Assembly (NCBI GenBank): GCA_965278995.1
Contig: OZ257136.1
Span: 3,844,001 to 3,908,000 of the forward strand
Direction: 5' to 3'
DNA from: JADJYF01 sp965278995
GTDB lineage: Bacteria > Pseudomonadota > Gammaproteobacteria > Ga0077536
DNA: 64,000 bases
Positions 61,842 to 64,000 of this stretch are shown in pieces. The position numbers and the translations under genes were made by a program. The notes under the pieces are model-generated. The model made no database searches and was not told where the DNA came from. It saw only the letters and a list, made by a program, of their open reading frames with translations. Numbering within the stretch: position 1 is the stretch's first letter; every line of letters starts with the position of its first letter.

Positions 61842-62939
61842 TTACGGCCAGATTTCTGCGGCTAGTTCAACCACCAGACGGAGTTTCGCCCATTGTTCTT
61901 CCTCCGACAGCAGATTGCCTTCTTCGGTCGACGCAAATCCGCACTGCGGACTGAGCGCGCATTGATCGAGCGCGACGTACCGGCTGGCTTCCTCAAGCCG
62001 GTGCCGTAATACATCACGTGACTCCAAGGTGCCGGTCTTCGATGTAACGAGCCCGAGTACAACCCGCTGTGATCCCGGCGGTAAATGGCGAAGCGGCTCG
62101 AAACCACCGGCGCGCTCACTGTCATATTCGAGAAAATAGCCGTCGTAATGGGTCTGCCCGAGCAGCACTTCGGCGACCGGCTCGTAACCGCCTTCGGCAA
62201 TCCAGCTCGAACGGAAATTACCTCGACAAACGTGGGTCGTCACCGTCATGTCGGCCGGTTTGTCAGCCAGAGCGTAATTGATCATCTCGGCATAGATGCG
62301 CGGCAACGGCTCGGGCGGATCGCCACGCTCGCGCGCCAGCGCGCGCTCCTTGTCCGAACACAGATAGGCCCAGACCGTGTCGTCGAACTGCAGATAGCGG
62401 CAGCCGGCGGCATAGAATGCCTGCACGGCGGCGCGATACGCCTTGGCGGTATCCTCGAAAAATTGATCGAGCGTGGGATAAACCGCGCGACTGATCGCTT
62501 CGCGGCCGCCGCGAAAATGCAGCACCGATGGCGCCGGGATCGTCATTTTCGGGGTCGCTGTTGCACACCCGGCAAGAAAGCGGAAATGCGCGAGCATCGG
62601 GTGTTCCGCGAACCCGACCGGACCGGTGACGCTGATGCTCTCGGATTTCGTTTGTACACCGTGGAATTGAATGGACTTCTCGCCGCGTACGAGTTCAACG
62701 CCCTCGAGTCCGGCGAGAAAATCAAAATGCCACCATGACCGCCGGAACTCGCCGTCGGTCACGATTGGCAGGCCGATGGCCTCCTGCTGACGCACGACCT
62801 CGCGGATGCAGGCGTCTTCGACCGCCCCCAGTTCATCTGCGTCGATTTCTCCCGCAATATGCTGCCGGCGGGCGGCTTTCAGTCGATCAGGCCGCAGCAG
62901 GCTGCCAACCTGATCGGCACGGAAAGGCATCACGGGCAT
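61842..62939 (-). CDS. MetE-like cobalamin-independent methyltransferase family protein
   Basis: 365 residues resembling the C-terminal half of MetE (YxjG/YxjH-like stand-alone proteins). FRADQVGSLLRPDRLKAAR at the start; zinc ligands as His and Cys in VTTHVCRGNFRS and a Cys in ALSPQCGFAST. The N-terminal half of MetE is absent, as is normal for this group. Members transfer methyl groups to homocysteine or act on other thiols; the donor is not predictable. It starts 16 bases past the PstS-like gene stop. Confidence 0.83.
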   Translation of the reverse strand: MPVMPFRADQVGSLLRPDRLKAARRQHIAGEIDADELGAVEDACIREVVRQQEAIGLPIVTDGEFRRSWWHFDFLAGLEGVELVRGEKSIQFHGVQTKSESISVTGPVGFAEHPMLAHFRFLAGCATATPKMTIPAPSVLHFRGGREAISRAVYPTLDQFFEDTAKAYRAAVQAFYAAGCRYLQFDDTVWAYLCSDKERALARERGDPPEPLPRIYAEMINYALADKPADMTVTTHVCRGNFRSSWIAEGGYEPVAEVLLGQTHYDGYFLEYDSERAGGFEPLRHLPPGSQRVVLGLVTSKTGTLESRDVLRHRLEEASRYVALDQCALSPQCGFASTEEGNLLSEEEQWAKLRLVVELAAEIWP

Positions 62940-62954
62940 GTCGATAACGCGCGC

Positions 62955-63932
62955 CTATTCTCCGAGAAAAGTATCGACCTGTTTCTGGGTCACTTTCGCT
63001 GGCAACGGAATGTAGCCATCTTTGACAACAATCTGCTGACCTTCTTTCGACAATACCATCCGCAGGAATTCGCGCTCAAGCGGCGACAGCGGTTTGTTGG
63101 GATGCTTGTTCACGTAGATATAGAGGTAGCGGCCGAGCGGATAGCTGCCGTCGATTGCATTTGCAGCCGTCGCTTCAATGAAGTCGCCTTTCTTGTTCAT
63201 CACGGGCACCGCGCGCACGCCAGAAGTGCGATAGCCGATACCGGAGTAACCGATGCCGTTCAGCGACTTTGTCACGCCCTGCACGACTGAGGCCGAACCG
63301 GGTTGCTCGTTGACGTTGTTCTTAAAGTCACCTTTGCACAGCCCGTGCTCCTTGAAGTAGCCGTAAGTGCCGGAAACCGAGTTGCGGCCGTAGAGCTGAA
63401 TCTTGCGTGTCGCCCATTCCCCGCTGAGGGCGAGTTGGCCCCAGCTCGTGATGTCCTCCTTGTAGCCGCAAGTTCGCGTCGCGGAGAAAATCGCGTCGAT
63501 CTGCGGAACGCTGAGGCCGGCTATCGGGTTGTCTTTGTGGACGAACACCGCGAGCGCGTCGATTGCCACCGGTACCGCAGTCGGCTTGTAACCGTGCTTG
63601 TTTTCGAACGCTTCAATTTCGTTCGATTTCATCGTCCGGCTCATCGGGCCAAGGTTGGCGGTGCCTTCGGTCAAGGCCGGCGGGGCAGTCGACGACCCGG
63701 CCGCCTGGATCTGGATGGCCACGCTGGGGTAGTACCCTCGGAACGCTTCGGCCCACAGGGTCATCAGATTGGCCAGAGTATCCGAACCGACACTGGTCAC
63801 ATTGCCGGAAACGCCGCTCGCCTTGGCATAAGACGGCAGTCCTTGCAGAATCTCTTCGTCAGCGTGGGAGGTTGCCGTGCAAACCAGCAGCGCGAGGAGG
63901 AGTCCGGACGGAAAATAATGTTTGAGTGACAA
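62955..63932 (-). CDS. PstS-family phosphate-binding protein
   Basis: 325 residues from a TTG (63930-63932) with AAGGAG six bases upstream. A signal peptide (LLLALLVCTATSHA) precedes a periplasmic binding protein with SVGSDTLANLMTLWAEAF, QAAGSSTAPPALTEG and GPMSRTMKSNE, the phosphate-binding wording of PstS-like proteins. No pstCAB genes are downstream. A CTGTCACATAA string upstream resembles half a Pho box. Its transporter partner, if any, is outside the window. Confidence 0.85.
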   Translation of the reverse strand: MSLKHYFPSGLLLALLVCTATSHADEEILQGLPSYAKASGVSGNVTSVGSDTLANLMTLWAEAFRGYYPSVAIQIQAAGSSTAPPALTEGTANLGPMSRTMKSNEIEAFENKHGYKPTAVPVAIDALAVFVHKDNPIAGLSVPQIDAIFSATRTCGYKEDITSWGQLALSGEWATRKIQLYGRNSVSGTYGYFKEHGLCKGDFKNNVNEQPGSASVVQGVTKSLNGIGYSGIGYRTSGVRAVPVMNKKGDFIEATAANAIDGSYPLGRYLYIYVNKHPNKPLSPLEREFLRMVLSKEGQQIVVKDGYIPLPAKVTQKQVDTFLGE

Positions 63933-64000
63933 GCGATTCTCCTTGGATCACAGTTCAGCGGCAGCCTATCTGCCGGGCGGCATTATGTGACAGAGAATTG

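Noticed and set aside
63983..63993. Pho box before the PstS-like gene
   Set aside because: Only one half-site (CTGTCACATAA) is visible and the window ends just beyond, so it cannot be supported.

Overview
The window looks like chromosomal DNA from a GC-rich gammaproteobacterium. The evidence is gene order and content. The run gshB-tonB-yqgE-ruvX-pyrR-pyrB-pyrC' is the order known in Pseudomonas, followed divergently by hemCDXY. There are also rhlB, actP/DUF485, msbA, sthA, pmbA, uvrD, hrpB, a long-form leuA and a TonB2-type (TtpC) energy-transduction operon. I cannot place it below class; an uncultured lineage near Woeseiales, Steroidobacterales or Chromatiales is only an inference. Genes are tightly packed, with many ATGA/GTGA overlaps and several GTG or TTG starts.

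Layout. 0-7 kb: the 5' end of rhlB, an acetate-permease pair (DUF485-actP), an intergenic inverted repeat, and an RND efflux pump with its adaptor. 7.2-8.1 kb: two small membrane proteins and a terminator. 8.1-14.9 kb: an eight-gene minus-strand operon (DUF3450, TtpC, ExbB, ExbD, ExbD, TonB, TPR protein, second TtpC) that should energise outer-membrane receptors. One such receptor lies at 37.3-39.9 kb. 15-20.2 kb: plus-strand genes including an MFS transporter, a DUF1631-like protein, a secreted HExxH protein, a cupin, a GFA protein, an alkyltransferase-like protein and a membrane-anchored glutaredoxin-like protein. 20.2-20.4 kb: two large hairpins whose 26-nt loops are complementary to each other. 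20.5-27.4 kb: the pyr/gsh cluster with a pseudo-dihydroorotase and a PyrK-like flavoprotein. 27.6-31.7 kb: hemCDXY. 31.7-40 kb: a ParA-like ATPase, msbA, an amidase with a PEP-CTERM-like tail, an LprI-like protein, a DUF3574 protein and a TonB-dependent receptor. 40-44 kb: a MoxR-DUF58-transglutaminase operon. 44-51 kb: sthA, pmbA, uvrD, a di-heme cytochrome c and a TauD-like dioxygenase. 51.2-54.7 kb: a likely defence locus with a TIR-TPR protein and a SLATT four-helix membrane protein in one operon, and divergently a TIR protein with a membrane anchor and C-terminal beta-rich domain. It lies beside tRNA-Arg(CCG). 54.9-64 kb: a cupin, an MDR oxidoreductase, hrpB, leuA with a divergent Lrp-family regulator, a MetE-like protein and a PstS-like phosphate-binding protein.

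The most interesting loci are the TIR-TPR/SLATT/TIR cluster, the TonB2 operon with duplicated TtpC and ExbD, the paired hairpins at 20.2-20.4 kb, the non-catalytic PyrC beside PyrK, and a perfect 22-bp hairpin that ends six bases before the hrpB start codon.
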